A program made the translations under genes and the position numbers. 64,000 nucleotides of DNA from DATIXJ01 sp035518715 (GTDB taxonomy: Bacteria > Bacteroidota > Ignavibacteria > UBA10030 > SZUA-254): assembly GCA_035518715.1 (NCBI GenBank), contig DATIXJ010000054.1:18830-82829 (forward strand), in the 5' to 3' direction. The notes under the pieces are model-generated. The model made no database searches. It was not told where the DNA came from and saw nothing but the letters and a program-made list of their open reading frames with translations. Below, piece by piece: positions 18,427-27,092 of this stretch (positions are counted from its first letter, which is position 1; each line of letters starts with the position of its first letter).

Positions 18427-18684
18427 TCAATCAGCGATGGAACCTGTGAGCTCCCGCCGCTCATGTATATCAAACTGGACGCGTTCCAATAGTTGAATTC
18501 TCTTTTGCTGCTCATCGATCATTTGTGCGATAATGGGCTGTACATCATAACCGATTTTATCAAGAATATATCTGTAAAAATCCGACATAAACGTTTCCCG
18601 GCGGATCGCTTCGGCGATAACCTCTTCTTCATCTGCTGCGCCGACACCCCGAGTTTCCTGTTCATCATTTCTTCCCGTTTGCAC
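18427..18684 (-). CDS. Small helical protein, ferritin/rubrerythrin-like hairpin
   Basis: The 85-aa product is predicted to form two long helices. The spacing EEEVIAEAIRRE, FYRYIL and then MIDEQQKRIQLLE resembles one half of a ferritin/rubrerythrin four-helix bundle, although the ExxH metal ligand pair is not intact because Arg occupies the His position. That likeness is inference. I chose GTG at 18684 because AAGGAG lies 6 nt upstream; the longer frame to 18717 would place that ribosome site inside the coding region. It sits 12 nt before the oxidoreductase alpha gene, so it is probably an accessory to, or assembly factor for, that oxygen-sensitive enzyme. Confidence 0.65.
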   Translation of the reverse strand: MQTGRNDEQETRGVGAADEEEVIAEAIRRETFMSDFYRYILDKIGYDVQPIIAQMIDEQQKRIQLLERVQFDIHERRELTGSIAD

Positions 18685-18964
18685 AGTGGACTCCTTCCGT
18701 CGACTAATCAGAAACACCGCGACAATTTCAATCCGTCAATCATCGTGCCAAAGAGCATACTTCAAATTCCATCGGGATTGAGGGATGATTTAGGAGATAG
18801 GGTCAAAGTGGCGAAAAAGAAGCAGGGGCTAATCCTCTGATATGAAATTCTTCTCAGGGATGAAAGGGTCCGGTCTCTCACATTTCGAAAATGAGAAAGC
18901 GGACCCCTCTCACTCTGGGAAGTGCATCGGCATCGGCTCGATATGCCACGAATTATTTCCGCGG

Positions 18965-19417
18965 TCACAGCTTGAAATGAAACGGAACCATTACCCACAC
19001 CCGTACAAATTTCCCTTTATCGATTGCCGGAGTAAATTTCCATTTCATGATTGCGTCGATGGCCGCAGTATCAAAGATTTGATTATCACTTCTCATCACG
19101 ACGGCTTTCTTCACCGCGCCGTCGGTATCGACGAGCGCCTTCACCCAAACGGTTCCCTCGATTCCAGCTCGACGCGCCGAGTCAGGATAAACCGGATTCA
19201 CACTGGATAGGGGTACCGGCTGTTTATCAACCGGCACAAAATCCGGCGTATACACTGGCATATGACGATCAAGTGTTGTATCGCCCACAACGACAGGCAT
19301 CCGGTCAGGCCAGACCGGCTTCTTCGGAACCTGTTGCTTCAGGGGTTGTGCGTCAAGGACTGATGTAAGAAAACAGGAAAGAAATGCGGCGGCGAAAAGA
19401 ATGTCTCTTGTCTTCAT
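18965..19417 (-). CDS. TonB C-terminal domain protein with signal peptide
   Basis: The 150-aa protein has a cleavable-looking signal peptide (residues 1-23, ending LDAQ), a Pro-rich stretch and then a TonB C-terminal domain (about 70-150). The domain shows YPDSARRAGIEGTVWVKALV, the family's VDTDGAVKKAVV and FDTAAIDAIMKWKFTPA. Ordinary TonB is anchored by an uncleaved N-terminal helix and energised by ExbBD. Here the N-terminus looks like a secretion signal, so it may be periplasmic and not a true energy transducer. No exbBD genes are near. It is followed by a 247-nt gap with no gene before the oxidoreductase operon. Confidence 0.88.
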   Translation of the reverse strand: MKTRDILFAAAFLSCFLTSVLDAQPLKQQVPKKPVWPDRMPVVVGDTTLDRHMPVYTPDFVPVDKQPVPLSSVNPVYPDSARRAGIEGTVWVKALVDTDGAVKKAVVMRSDNQIFDTAAIDAIMKWKFTPAIDKGKFVRVWVMVPFHFKL

Positions 19418-19619
19418 TGGATCCTCCTGGCTGTTGATTGTCCGAACGAAGAATTACAAGAACGGTGCCAACGCCAACTCCCCGGACTTCGGTCGGAATC
19501 AAACATGTTCCGCAGGCGAGGATTGCAAATTGCAACCCCGCCAGCGGAACTTCAGCTATCCTTTAGACAAACAAATACTTACCGAAGTTGCAGAATGCAA
19601 TCGGACGCATCAAAATTCA

Positions 19620-20855
19620 TCACTTCGAACTCACATTCATCAGATCCCTGATCGCATCCTTATGGATCATGAAGCCGAGCATCTTCAATTTTACGAAATC
19701 CTCACGGAAGAAATAATACCCCGGATGATTGTTGTTTCTCGACCCGGAACCAGAATCTTTGATCAGGTACCAGTCCAGTCCGTCCTTTTGTGTATATCCT
19801 ACAAGGTGGATGCCGTGGTCATCGCCTGTCGTCCCGTTGCTGAACCGGAACTCCCGTGCGTACTCGTCAATTGCATTTGCCGGTATGTCAAAGCTCGGAA
19901 TGACTGCGAGTCCCGCATGGCCGTCGATTCCGGCTTCCGACACATCACCGAAGATCGCCATCGTGTAACCGTTCCGGATGGCTTTCTTGACCGCATTCGT
20001 ATATGCATCGAGGGGAACATTAAGATACTCCGCGCTGTGCCACCAGTTGTCTCCCACTTCGTACTCGACGTATGTGTTGTACGGTTTTTCGAGGAGTGAG
20101 ATCACCGCAACATAATCGTCGAGATTCAGCTTCACGACTTTCTGGAGATACTCGTGCGGTGTAAGCTGTTTACCGTCGACTTCCACGCTCTTCGGGGGCT
20201 CGCCGATGTAATGATTGAGTATCGATTTGATGGTGGCCGTGACTTCATCCTCATTCCAGACATTTTGGGATTTCACGGATTGCAGATACGCCGACATCTC
20301 CTCAAAGAGCTTGCCGTGATCATGGAACGGCTGTCCGTTCTTGAGTCCGGTATAGCTTTCCTCCGGGACGATGCCGTATTTTTTCCAGATCCTCGTCACG
20401 GCATTCGCTTCCGATCCCTCACCAAAAACGGAATTGCCGCGTTCGGTCACAAACCGGCGGGCTTTTTCCACATACTCCCAGTAGACGGTGTATAATTCCG
20501 AGAGCTTGATCTCGCGTTTGGAAAGCCGGTAAATTTCAGACTCAAGAAATGAGGTGGTGGAGAAGCACCAGCACATGCCGGAGAGTGCCTGGGAGACCGG
20601 TTTATTATGCCAGTACGAGGTGAAGTCGGCAGGTGAAGCCGGCGCGTTGATGCCGCTGAAGTCGACAATGTACCGTTTCTTCGGCGGGATATCCTTCTTG
20701 GAAAACGCATCGAGCGCCTTGCGGGCAGAGTCGAGAAATTCATTTTTCGGTTCAACAAATTTTCCGCGATCGCGGTGTTCGGGCTGAGCGGCAACGCGAA
20801 GTATCGGGGAGATCGCGATCATCGTGAAGACAAGAATGTGCACAATCCTTCGCAT
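19620..20855 (-). CDS. C1 (papain/bleomycin-hydrolase-like) family peptidase
   Basis: The 411-aa protein has a signal peptide (residues 1-23) and a C1B-type cysteine-peptidase domain. The active-site Cys is Cys95 in SGMCWCFST, with Gln89 as a likely oxyanion residue and His347 in DDHGIHLVG. The third catalytic position, normally Asn in an NSW motif, is Asp367 in IKDSGSGS. Bleomycin hydrolases are cytosolic hexamers, but the signal peptide puts this protein in the periplasm or outside. AAAGGA lies 8 nt upstream of the ATG. It is a single gene, divergent from the sigma-54 regulator. Confidence 0.88.
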   Translation of the reverse strand: MRRIVHILVFTMIAISPILRVAAQPEHRDRGKFVEPKNEFLDSARKALDAFSKKDIPPKKRYIVDFSGINAPASPADFTSYWHNKPVSQALSGMCWCFSTTSFLESEIYRLSKREIKLSELYTVYWEYVEKARRFVTERGNSVFGEGSEANAVTRIWKKYGIVPEESYTGLKNGQPFHDHGKLFEEMSAYLQSVKSQNVWNEDEVTATIKSILNHYIGEPPKSVEVDGKQLTPHEYLQKVVKLNLDDYVAVISLLEKPYNTYVEYEVGDNWWHSAEYLNVPLDAYTNAVKKAIRNGYTMAIFGDVSEAGIDGHAGLAVIPSFDIPANAIDEYAREFRFSNGTTGDDHGIHLVGYTQKDGLDWYLIKDSGSGSRNNNHPGYYFFREDFVKLKMLGFMIHKDAIRDLMNVSSK

Positions 20856-21211
20856 GGAATTTTTCCTTTCATGAAATGGTAAGAGTGCCTGGAACTCGGA
20901 TACTTTATGCTGAAGAGCGGAGGGAGCCGCAACCGGGATTTGAGGAATGCGCTTGAACTGCTGATAGTTTTAATATACACGTTCGGCGTTTGAATTCCAA
21001 AGTGCTCCTCGATATGGGCGTTTCATCAGCACCACCGGAAAATGCCTCAACTCGTCAGGCGTACTTGACATTGACGAGAGGAACTTGCATCTTTCGATTC
21101 CAACATGAAGAATTTTCTCCAGTCCTCAGGTGTCAGGACATCGGGCAGAGCATTCACTCTGTCCGGGAAGGAAACTCCGCCGACAACACACGTTATGAGA
21201 TTCCACGCACG
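20856..21211. other. Intergenic region upstream of the sigma-54 activator (356 bp)
   Basis: The frame of the activator stays open leftward to a TTG at 20990, which would add 74 residues. Those residues have no domain character, so I treat this as the divergent promoter region between the peptidase and the regulator. No clear promoter motif was found. Confidence 0.4.
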
Positions 21212-22561
21212 ATGAATTCCATCCTCTTCATACGAATCGACGGCGAGCTGAACCGCAAGCTCTTCGAGAAACTCCGCGCCGAGGGGATCGGCATCGTTGA
21301 GAAACACTCGATTGCCGAGGCAGAAGACCATCTTCAGGCGGAACAGCTCCCCCTGTGCGTTGTCCGGTGCTCACAGTCAACGAAAGAGATTCTTAAGGCC
21401 GTTGCCTACCTGCGTCAGCATTTCCCGTCGATGAAGGTGATCCTGAGCGTACAGAAGGGGACGGTTGAAGAAGCCGTCGAAGCGATGAAGCGCGGGATCT
21501 CGGATTACCTCATTGGAAATTCGGCCACCCCGCGTGTCGTTGAGGCAATTACGAATTTCATCCCCGCCGGAGAGCAGGGGCTCGGCCGGCCGGGAAGCGC
21601 CGAGGCGGATGGTGCCGTCAAAGATGCGGATGCAGTCCTCGTGGGGCAGAGCTCTGCGATTTGTGAAATCCGGTCAGCGGTCAATCTTGTTGCGAAATCG
21701 CAGACACCCGTCCTGATAACGGGAGAAAGCGGGACCGGAAAGGAAGTTGTTGTCCGGCTTATTCACCAGCAGAGCAACCGCGGGCAAAAGCCGTTCGTGG
21801 CGTTGAACTGCGCATCCTTACCGAAAGACGTCATTGAGAATGAACTCTTCGGTCATGAAAAAGGCGCGTTCACAGGGGCGCTTGCAAAGAAAGCGGGCTG
21901 CTTCGAGCTTGCGAACGGGGGCACTCTTCTGTTCGATGAAATCGCAGAGATGAGTCCTGAAACGCAGGCGAAGCTTCTGCGGGCGATCGAAACGCAAAAA
22001 TTCCGGCGGCTGGGGGGAAAGGAAGAAGTGCGTGTTGATGTGAGGATGATCGCCGCTACAAACAAGAATATCTCCGCCGCTCTGAAGTCGAAGGAATTGC
22101 GTGAAGATCTGTACTACCGTTTAAGCGTGATCGAAATTTTCATTCCGCCTCTTCGTGAGCGGAAGGAAGATATTCCGCTTCTCGTGGACCATTTCCTCTC
22201 CCTCTTCGCGGTAAAATACGGCAAGCCGAGGCAGCAATTCACCGAAGAATCACTCACCATGCTCTGCAGTTACGACTGGCCCGGAAATGTCCGGGAAATC
22301 CGGAACGTCGTAGAGCGGGCACTCGTCATCTGCCCTCACGACGAAATCACCCCGCAATATCTTCCCGAGCGGATTCACCGGCAGGCACCATCGCAGCATT
22401 CCATTACCATACCGATCGGCAGCTCGGCGCGGGAAGCCGAACGGATGCTCATCCTCAGAACGCTTGCGTCATCGGGCAACAACAAGGCAAAGACGGCAAA
22501 AATTCTCGGGATGAGCAGGAAGACCCTCCACAACAAGCTGCAGAGTTTCGGACAGAGGTAG
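21212..22561 (+). CDS. Sigma-54-dependent Fis-family transcriptional activator with atypical receiver
   Basis: The roughly 449-aa protein has an N-terminal receiver-like domain (residues 1-115), an AAA+ sigma-54 interaction domain and a C-terminal Fis-type HTH (NNKAKTAKILGMSRKTLHNK). Walker A is GESGTGKE near residue 170. The sigma-54-contacting loop is GAFTGA near 218, and Walker B is GTLLFDEIAEM. The receiver's expected phosphoacceptor strand reads LCVVRCSQ with no Asp, so it is probably not phosphorylated in the classical way. I chose ATG 21212 because the receiver homology begins there. It may control the sigma-54-like promoter ahead of the EPS operon at 38138-38152, but that is inference. 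Confidence 0.9.
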   Translation: MNSILFIRIDGELNRKLFEKLRAEGIGIVEKHSIAEAEDHLQAEQLPLCVVRCSQSTKEILKAVAYLRQHFPSMKVILSVQKGTVEEAVEAMKRGISDYLIGNSATPRVVEAITNFIPAGEQGLGRPGSAEADGAVKDADAVLVGQSSAICEIRSAVNLVAKSQTPVLITGESGTGKEVVVRLIHQQSNRGQKPFVALNCASLPKDVIENELFGHEKGAFTGALAKKAGCFELANGGTLLFDEIAEMSPETQAKLLRAIETQKFRRLGGKEEVRVDVRMIAATNKNISAALKSKELREDLYYRLSVIEIFIPPLRERKEDIPLLVDHFLSLFAVKYGKPRQQFTEESLTMLCSYDWPGNVREIRNVVERALVICPHDEITPQYLPERIHRQAPSQHSITIPIGSSAREAERMLILRTLASSGNNKAKTAKILGMSRKTLHNKLQSFGQR

Positions 22562-22625
22562 CCCACTTCCTGGCACCTTCTCCCCTCTTTACAATCCACA
22601 AAAAATGAACGGAGTCATGAGACAA

Positions 22626-23411
22626 TCAGACTCGTTGACTCTTATCGTTTTTTCCTTTGTAGATGAAAATTACGTTGTGGTAAAAATGTATCGAAGTGAT
22701 GTGCTGGTCGTAATAGGAAGGTGTGTAGCCGGGAGAGTCGAATTCTGTATAATTAATTCCATCGATGAATTTTTTGAAATATCCCATGCTTGTGGAGCGA
22801 TCATTCAAATTGCTGCTCGATCCGCCGAAGGCGGGCCAGTACGCCGTTTGAGTATCTTCGATGACATAAATGCCCGGCTCGCGCAAACGGGGAAAGAGAA
22901 ACTCAAATGATCTGATGACGTGTTCGTTCATATGACTCCCGTCATCAATGATGATATCCGGCTCTCCAATCTCCCCCAGAACTTTCTCCAGAAATGCCTC
23001 ATCCACCTGTGAACCCCTGAAGGTTCGTATGCGCCGCTCGTTGTGGGGGGACTTATCCTCGATATCGATCCCGTAAATTCTGCTTCTGAAGAAAAACGTT
23101 CTCCACATTCTCAGCGAGCCGCCACCCCGGAGGGGGTTATCCCACCCGCCGATCCCGATTTCCAGGAGCTTCAATCTCCTCCGGCGCAGCGGCTGGAAAT
23201 GCCGCTGGTAGTATTGAGCATACCAGTGAACATTCCACTTATCGGTAGAATAAACGGATGCCAGCGCCCTGAGGTTCTTTCCGAACAACAGACGAAAGAC
23301 GCAGTGCTGAATCCAGCGAAAATGAAGTCCCTGGTATGCGAGAAGCCGGTCTCGCTGTTCGGGTTTGAGCGAATTTCGAAGAAGGTTCTTTATTCGTGAT
23401 ATCATCATCAA
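22626..23411 (-). CDS. Class I SAM-dependent methyltransferase (sugar O-methyltransferase-like)
   Basis: The 261-aa protein has a Rossmann methyltransferase core. Motif I is LKLLEIGIGGW near residue 75, followed by RSRIYGIDIEDKSP with the ribose-binding acidic residue, and IIIDDGSHMNEHVI, the metal or catalytic acidic motif. The pattern DDGSH plus the preceding YSTDKWNVHWY segment resembles macrocin and mycinamicin sugar O-methyltransferases and related EPS or lipopolysaccharide glycan methyltransferases. A glycan or glycosylated target is therefore likely but not shown. It is convergent with the sigma-54 activator and followed leftward by no gene on its strand. Confidence 0.85.
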   Translation of the reverse strand: MMMISRIKNLLRNSLKPEQRDRLLAYQGLHFRWIQHCVFRLLFGKNLRALASVYSTDKWNVHWYAQYYQRHFQPLRRRRLKLLEIGIGGWDNPLRGGGSLRMWRTFFFRSRIYGIDIEDKSPHNERRIRTFRGSQVDEAFLEKVLGEIGEPDIIIDDGSHMNEHVIRSFEFLFPRLREPGIYVIEDTQTAYWPAFGGSSSNLNDRSTSMGYFKKFIDGINYTEFDSPGYTPSYYDQHITSIHFYHNVIFIYKGKNDKSQRV

Positions 23412-23625
23412 CCGAGTTATGCCCCGCCGGAGTTCGCGCCCGGAGGCCTGCTATTATGCAAAGGAACGCTGCGTCTTCAAACGAGGCAAAATGTACTCAA
23501 AACCCGGCAGTAATCCAATTTGCTGAGACAGGGTTTGGCAGAGCGGCACGAAGGGAAGAGACCGGAAGTCGATCAGAGTTTTGAGAGAAGCGAACGTGTG
23601 AGTTGCCCGGACATGTCCGGCATTT

Positions 23626-26600
23626 TCACTTGAGATACAGCATTTTTTCCACCTTCATAAAATTCGAGGTGGCAAGACGATAAAAATATAATCCCGATGC
23701 GAGGGACCTTGGAGAAAACCGCTCGTGATAATAGCCTGCGGGACGCCGTTCATTGACCACGGTTGCGACTTCATTCCCCAGGACATCATAAATCTTGAGG
23801 GAAACAAATGTCTCCGTTGGTATGGCAAAGGAGATGACCGTTGAGGGATTGAAGGGGTTTGGATAATTCTGATCGAGCGCGAATGATCTCGGGATCGGGC
23901 GAATGGTTCCACTCTCTGCAGGCGGAGGCGGCGGGAGATCGGGTGGAGTCTCGAAACTCACTCTTCCTGCCATGATGCCATGTGAGGGAGCGGCAAGGAT
24001 CAGCCTGGCGGCAGCGGAAGCCCGGAGCCAGTACCCGCGGCCCGGTCGAATGGAATCTGTAATCGTGTAGACCGGACTGTAGCCAAAGACATTCGAAATG
24101 GTAATACCAGGGGGAATTGATGCAAGAGTATTTACATCTATCGGCACGCTGATGGAGCCAATCAGATTCCATCCAGCCGTGATGTCGATGGTATCCGCCA
24201 ATATCGAGGGGCCGGTGGCTACGAGGGTCTCGTCGGACCCGAACTTCATCCAGTAACCATTTCCCGGAACCAGCGTGTCGACGATAATGTATCCCGCCGG
24301 CGTGTAATCAAACGCTTCGGAAATTGCCGTCGGATAGACCGAATGACTCCGCGGATCGTTCGCCCGCAGCGGGAGTGAAACCATATCCCAGTGGGTGTAG
24401 GTCACAAACCGGAACATCGATGTCGAAGACCAGGGTCCGCGTCCGCCGATATTTACTCCGCTCACCCTCCAGTAATAATATGTGTAACTCGTCAGTGCCG
24501 GCAGCTGCCCTGAAGTCGTCGCTAAGGTTGAATCCGAGTAGATAATTGAGCCAAAGAGAGAGTCCGTTGCAACCTGGAGATAATAGTTTGACGCGTTGGC
24601 TGATATGGTCCACGACAACGTCACGGGGAACACCTGCACGGTCAGTCCGTTGGCCGGAGAAACGGGCGACGGAGCTGATGGGAGCGGCACGGCGGTCACG
24701 AAGAGGATGTTGTCGAGATAGTAACTCGAGCTGGACGGTGTGTAGTTTTGAATGCAAATACGATCGATGACATAGTTATTCGGATCGAGCTGATTCATTG
24801 GAACCGAGATAACGCTCCACTGGTTGAGAGGAACAGATTCCTGCAGGATATTCGGGAAAACATCTCCATGATCATTATAACAATAGACATTCAGAACCAA
24901 ACCCGGGGTGGTGTTGTACACCGAAAACTGCAGCTCTGAATATTGCTGCGGAACGACATGGACCGGCGAGCTCAGCGTTCCGCTCCGGGCACTGTAGGCA
25001 CCCCAGGCAGATTGCACCGTCTTTATCGCATACGTGCCGGCATAGACTTGTTCCGTACTCTTGTAATTGTTCAACGCTCCCCACGAAGTATCCCGCCACG
25101 GTTTCACCAGCGAATCCTGATACACCCAAAGAGATGGAACCCCCGGAGGCGCAATGACCGTGACACTCACAGACGGAGTGGTGGACACATTGCCGGATGG
25201 GTCGGATGCCCTGGCAGCAACCAACTCCTGGCCGGTCAATCCCAATGTATTCCAGGCGAAAGAATATGGCGCCGAGGTAACGGTCCCCACAACTGAGCCG
25301 TTGACGAGAAACTGAACGTTGGCAACCTTCATATTATCGGTTGCAGTCGCTGACAGAATCGTTGCCCCGGACACCGTGTCGCCGTTTGCAGGTGCGATCA
25401 GTGTCACCACCGGTTTGATGTTGTCGGTAACGACAAACACCGTGATGGTCGGTGTCGTCGAACTGTTTCCCGATCCGTCGATCGCCTTGGCCGCAAGAGT
25501 CTGGGGTCCGTTAAGACCGATGGTATTCCAGGTAAACGAATACGGTGCTGAGAAGTCCGTCGCCGCAACGGCCCCGTTGACGATGAGCTGAACACTCGCG
25601 ATGCTGACATTGTCCGTCGCCGTCACGTTCACCGTGACATTTCCTGCAACGCTATCGCCATTTGCCGGGGACGTCAGAGCAACAACCGGCTTGATCGTAT
25701 CAGGAGGAAGCGTACCGGCGCCCCCTACAGCGCTCTTCACCCACTGCAAAAGCTGATCGGGCGGATTCGCATTGCTCGCGTAACCAATTCCGAGGTGCCA
25801 GACCCCGACACCGGAGAACCCGCCATTGATCAAGGTGTCGACTTTCGCATTGATGCTCGCCTGATTCTCGTAGCTGTAAAAGTGTTTTGTGCCGCTCCCG
25901 TCCGTATATCCGAGCCAGGGCACCTGCGCGGCCGCATCCCAGTTGGGTGAAACGCCGAGGGCGGCGGCGGCAGATATTGCGTTGAGAACATCTGAATAAT
26001 ATGTGAACGAACTCGCATGCCCGCTCTGACCCGGTGCATTCACGCCGACTGCCGACCGCATCTCGAAGGGAATGATCACCCCAAGCCGGCTTTTCGCGAT
26101 CCCGTGATTGATCCAGCCGATATAGACGCCCTGACCATTCCGGGTATCTCCGAACCACGAAGTACCGTTATAGTTTGGATAGAGCGTGAAATCCTGAAAG
26201 AGCGGCGAATTGAATCCCACCACCGATGACCCGTCATCGAAGCCATACGCCATGATATCGATCTGATCCAGCTGATTGTTTGCCCATGCCGTATCAGCGA
26301 AGACGGGTTCCCAATAGTTTGGCACATCAACACCCACGAGCGGAGCCGTCCATGTTGACATGGTATCGCGGAGCTCGTTCACAAATGATTTGAAGGAAGT
26401 GTCCGCACCGTTGGGATATTCATAATCGAAATAGATCCCGTCCAGATGTCGCCGCGCCATCCATCCCCCCGCTCCGGCGACATAATGTTCGTAGATCCGT
26501 CGGTTCGCAACATTATTTGTCAGATCATCCTGGTTTACGCCAAAGACGCTGCCGGCATTGACCGAGAAATAGACCTTGCAGCCGTGCGCGTGCGCGGAGT

Positions 26601-26952
26601 CCGTAATGGCCTTAATCCAGTTTATTTTTTTGTTGTATCCGCCGTCGAAGTTGGCGGAATCGGATGGTGAGATGTTCCCTGCTTCCCGCAGAAATGGAGG
26701 AGTTGTGGTATTGATCGAGGTACCGAAGACGATGATGCGATTAAATGCCGTCCAGTCGATTTGTGCCGGTGTCGGAGAAACATCATCATACAACGCGTAA
26801 AACACGGTCGATTTAAACCCGGTCGTCAATGCCGACTGCGGGACAGAATGATCCGCCGAGTTACTCCCCCGCGGCGAGACTCCCTGAGCATGGAGCACGG
26901 AGAGGGAGGTCCCTGTGAGAAGGAGAAGAAGATACGATATCGATTTTTTCAT
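23626..26952 (-). CDS. Secreted GH18 protein with Ig-like repeats, CBM-like domain and T9SS sorting tail
   Basis: The 1108-aa protein has a signal peptide (1-22), a GH18 TIM barrel (about 45-410), two bacterial Ig-like domains (about 420-605), a CBM-like jelly-roll (about 606-750), an Fn3-like domain, a further beta domain and a C-terminal T9SS type A sorting domain (NYPNPFNPST, GLYFYRL). GH18 enzymes hydrolyse chitin or related GlcNAc polymers using the DGxDxDxE motif. Here it reads DGIYFDYE (171-178), keeping Asp176 and the acid Glu178 but with Tyr for the first internal Asp. The related gene at 28613 shares the same motif. It should be exported by T9SS and anchored on the surface. Confidence 0.88.
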   Translation of the reverse strand: MKKSISYLLLLLTGTSLSVLHAQGVSPRGSNSADHSVPQSALTTGFKSTVFYALYDDVSPTPAQIDWTAFNRIIVFGTSINTTTPPFLREAGNISPSDSANFDGGYNKKINWIKAITDSAHAHGCKVYFSVNAGSVFGVNQDDLTNNVANRRIYEHYVAGAGGWMARRHLDGIYFDYEYPNGADTSFKSFVNELRDTMSTWTAPLVGVDVPNYWEPVFADTAWANNQLDQIDIMAYGFDDGSSVVGFNSPLFQDFTLYPNYNGTSWFGDTRNGQGVYIGWINHGIAKSRLGVIIPFEMRSAVGVNAPGQSGHASSFTYYSDVLNAISAAAALGVSPNWDAAAQVPWLGYTDGSGTKHFYSYENQASINAKVDTLINGGFSGVGVWHLGIGYASNANPPDQLLQWVKSAVGGAGTLPPDTIKPVVALTSPANGDSVAGNVTVNVTATDNVSIASVQLIVNGAVAATDFSAPYSFTWNTIGLNGPQTLAAKAIDGSGNSSTTPTITVFVVTDNIKPVVTLIAPANGDTVSGATILSATATDNMKVANVQFLVNGSVVGTVTSAPYSFAWNTLGLTGQELVAARASDPSGNVSTTPSVSVTVIAPPGVPSLWVYQDSLVKPWRDTSWGALNNYKSTEQVYAGTYAIKTVQSAWGAYSARSGTLSSPVHVVPQQYSELQFSVYNTTPGLVLNVYCYNDHGDVFPNILQESVPLNQWSVISVPMNQLDPNNYVIDRICIQNYTPSSSSYYLDNILFVTAVPLPSAPSPVSPANGLTVQVFPVTLSWTISANASNYYLQVATDSLFGSIIYSDSTLATTSGQLPALTSYTYYYWRVSGVNIGGRGPWSSTSMFRFVTYTHWDMVSLPLRANDPRSHSVYPTAISEAFDYTPAGYIIVDTLVPGNGYWMKFGSDETLVATGPSILADTIDITAGWNLIGSISVPIDVNTLASIPPGITISNVFGYSPVYTITDSIRPGRGYWLRASAAARLILAAPSHGIMAGRVSFETPPDLPPPPPAESGTIRPIPRSFALDQNYPNPFNPSTVISFAIPTETFVSLKIYDVLGNEVATVVNERRPAGYYHERFSPRSLASGLYFYRLATSNFMKVEKMLYLK

Positions 26953-27092
26953 AAGATGCTCTGTTGTAACTTTCGTCGGATCAGACCATATTCAGCGGGC
27001 AACATCGGAACTGCACAGACATCTTCAACAAATCCTGACTGCGAACAGATCCACTGAGCGCTGCGAGGAGTCCTCTGCCCGGGCAGAAGACA

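Noticed and set aside
23597..23622. Terminator of the GH18 gene at 23626
   Set aside because: A short CCGGACATGTCCGG palindrome is present, but no T-run follows it on the minus strand.
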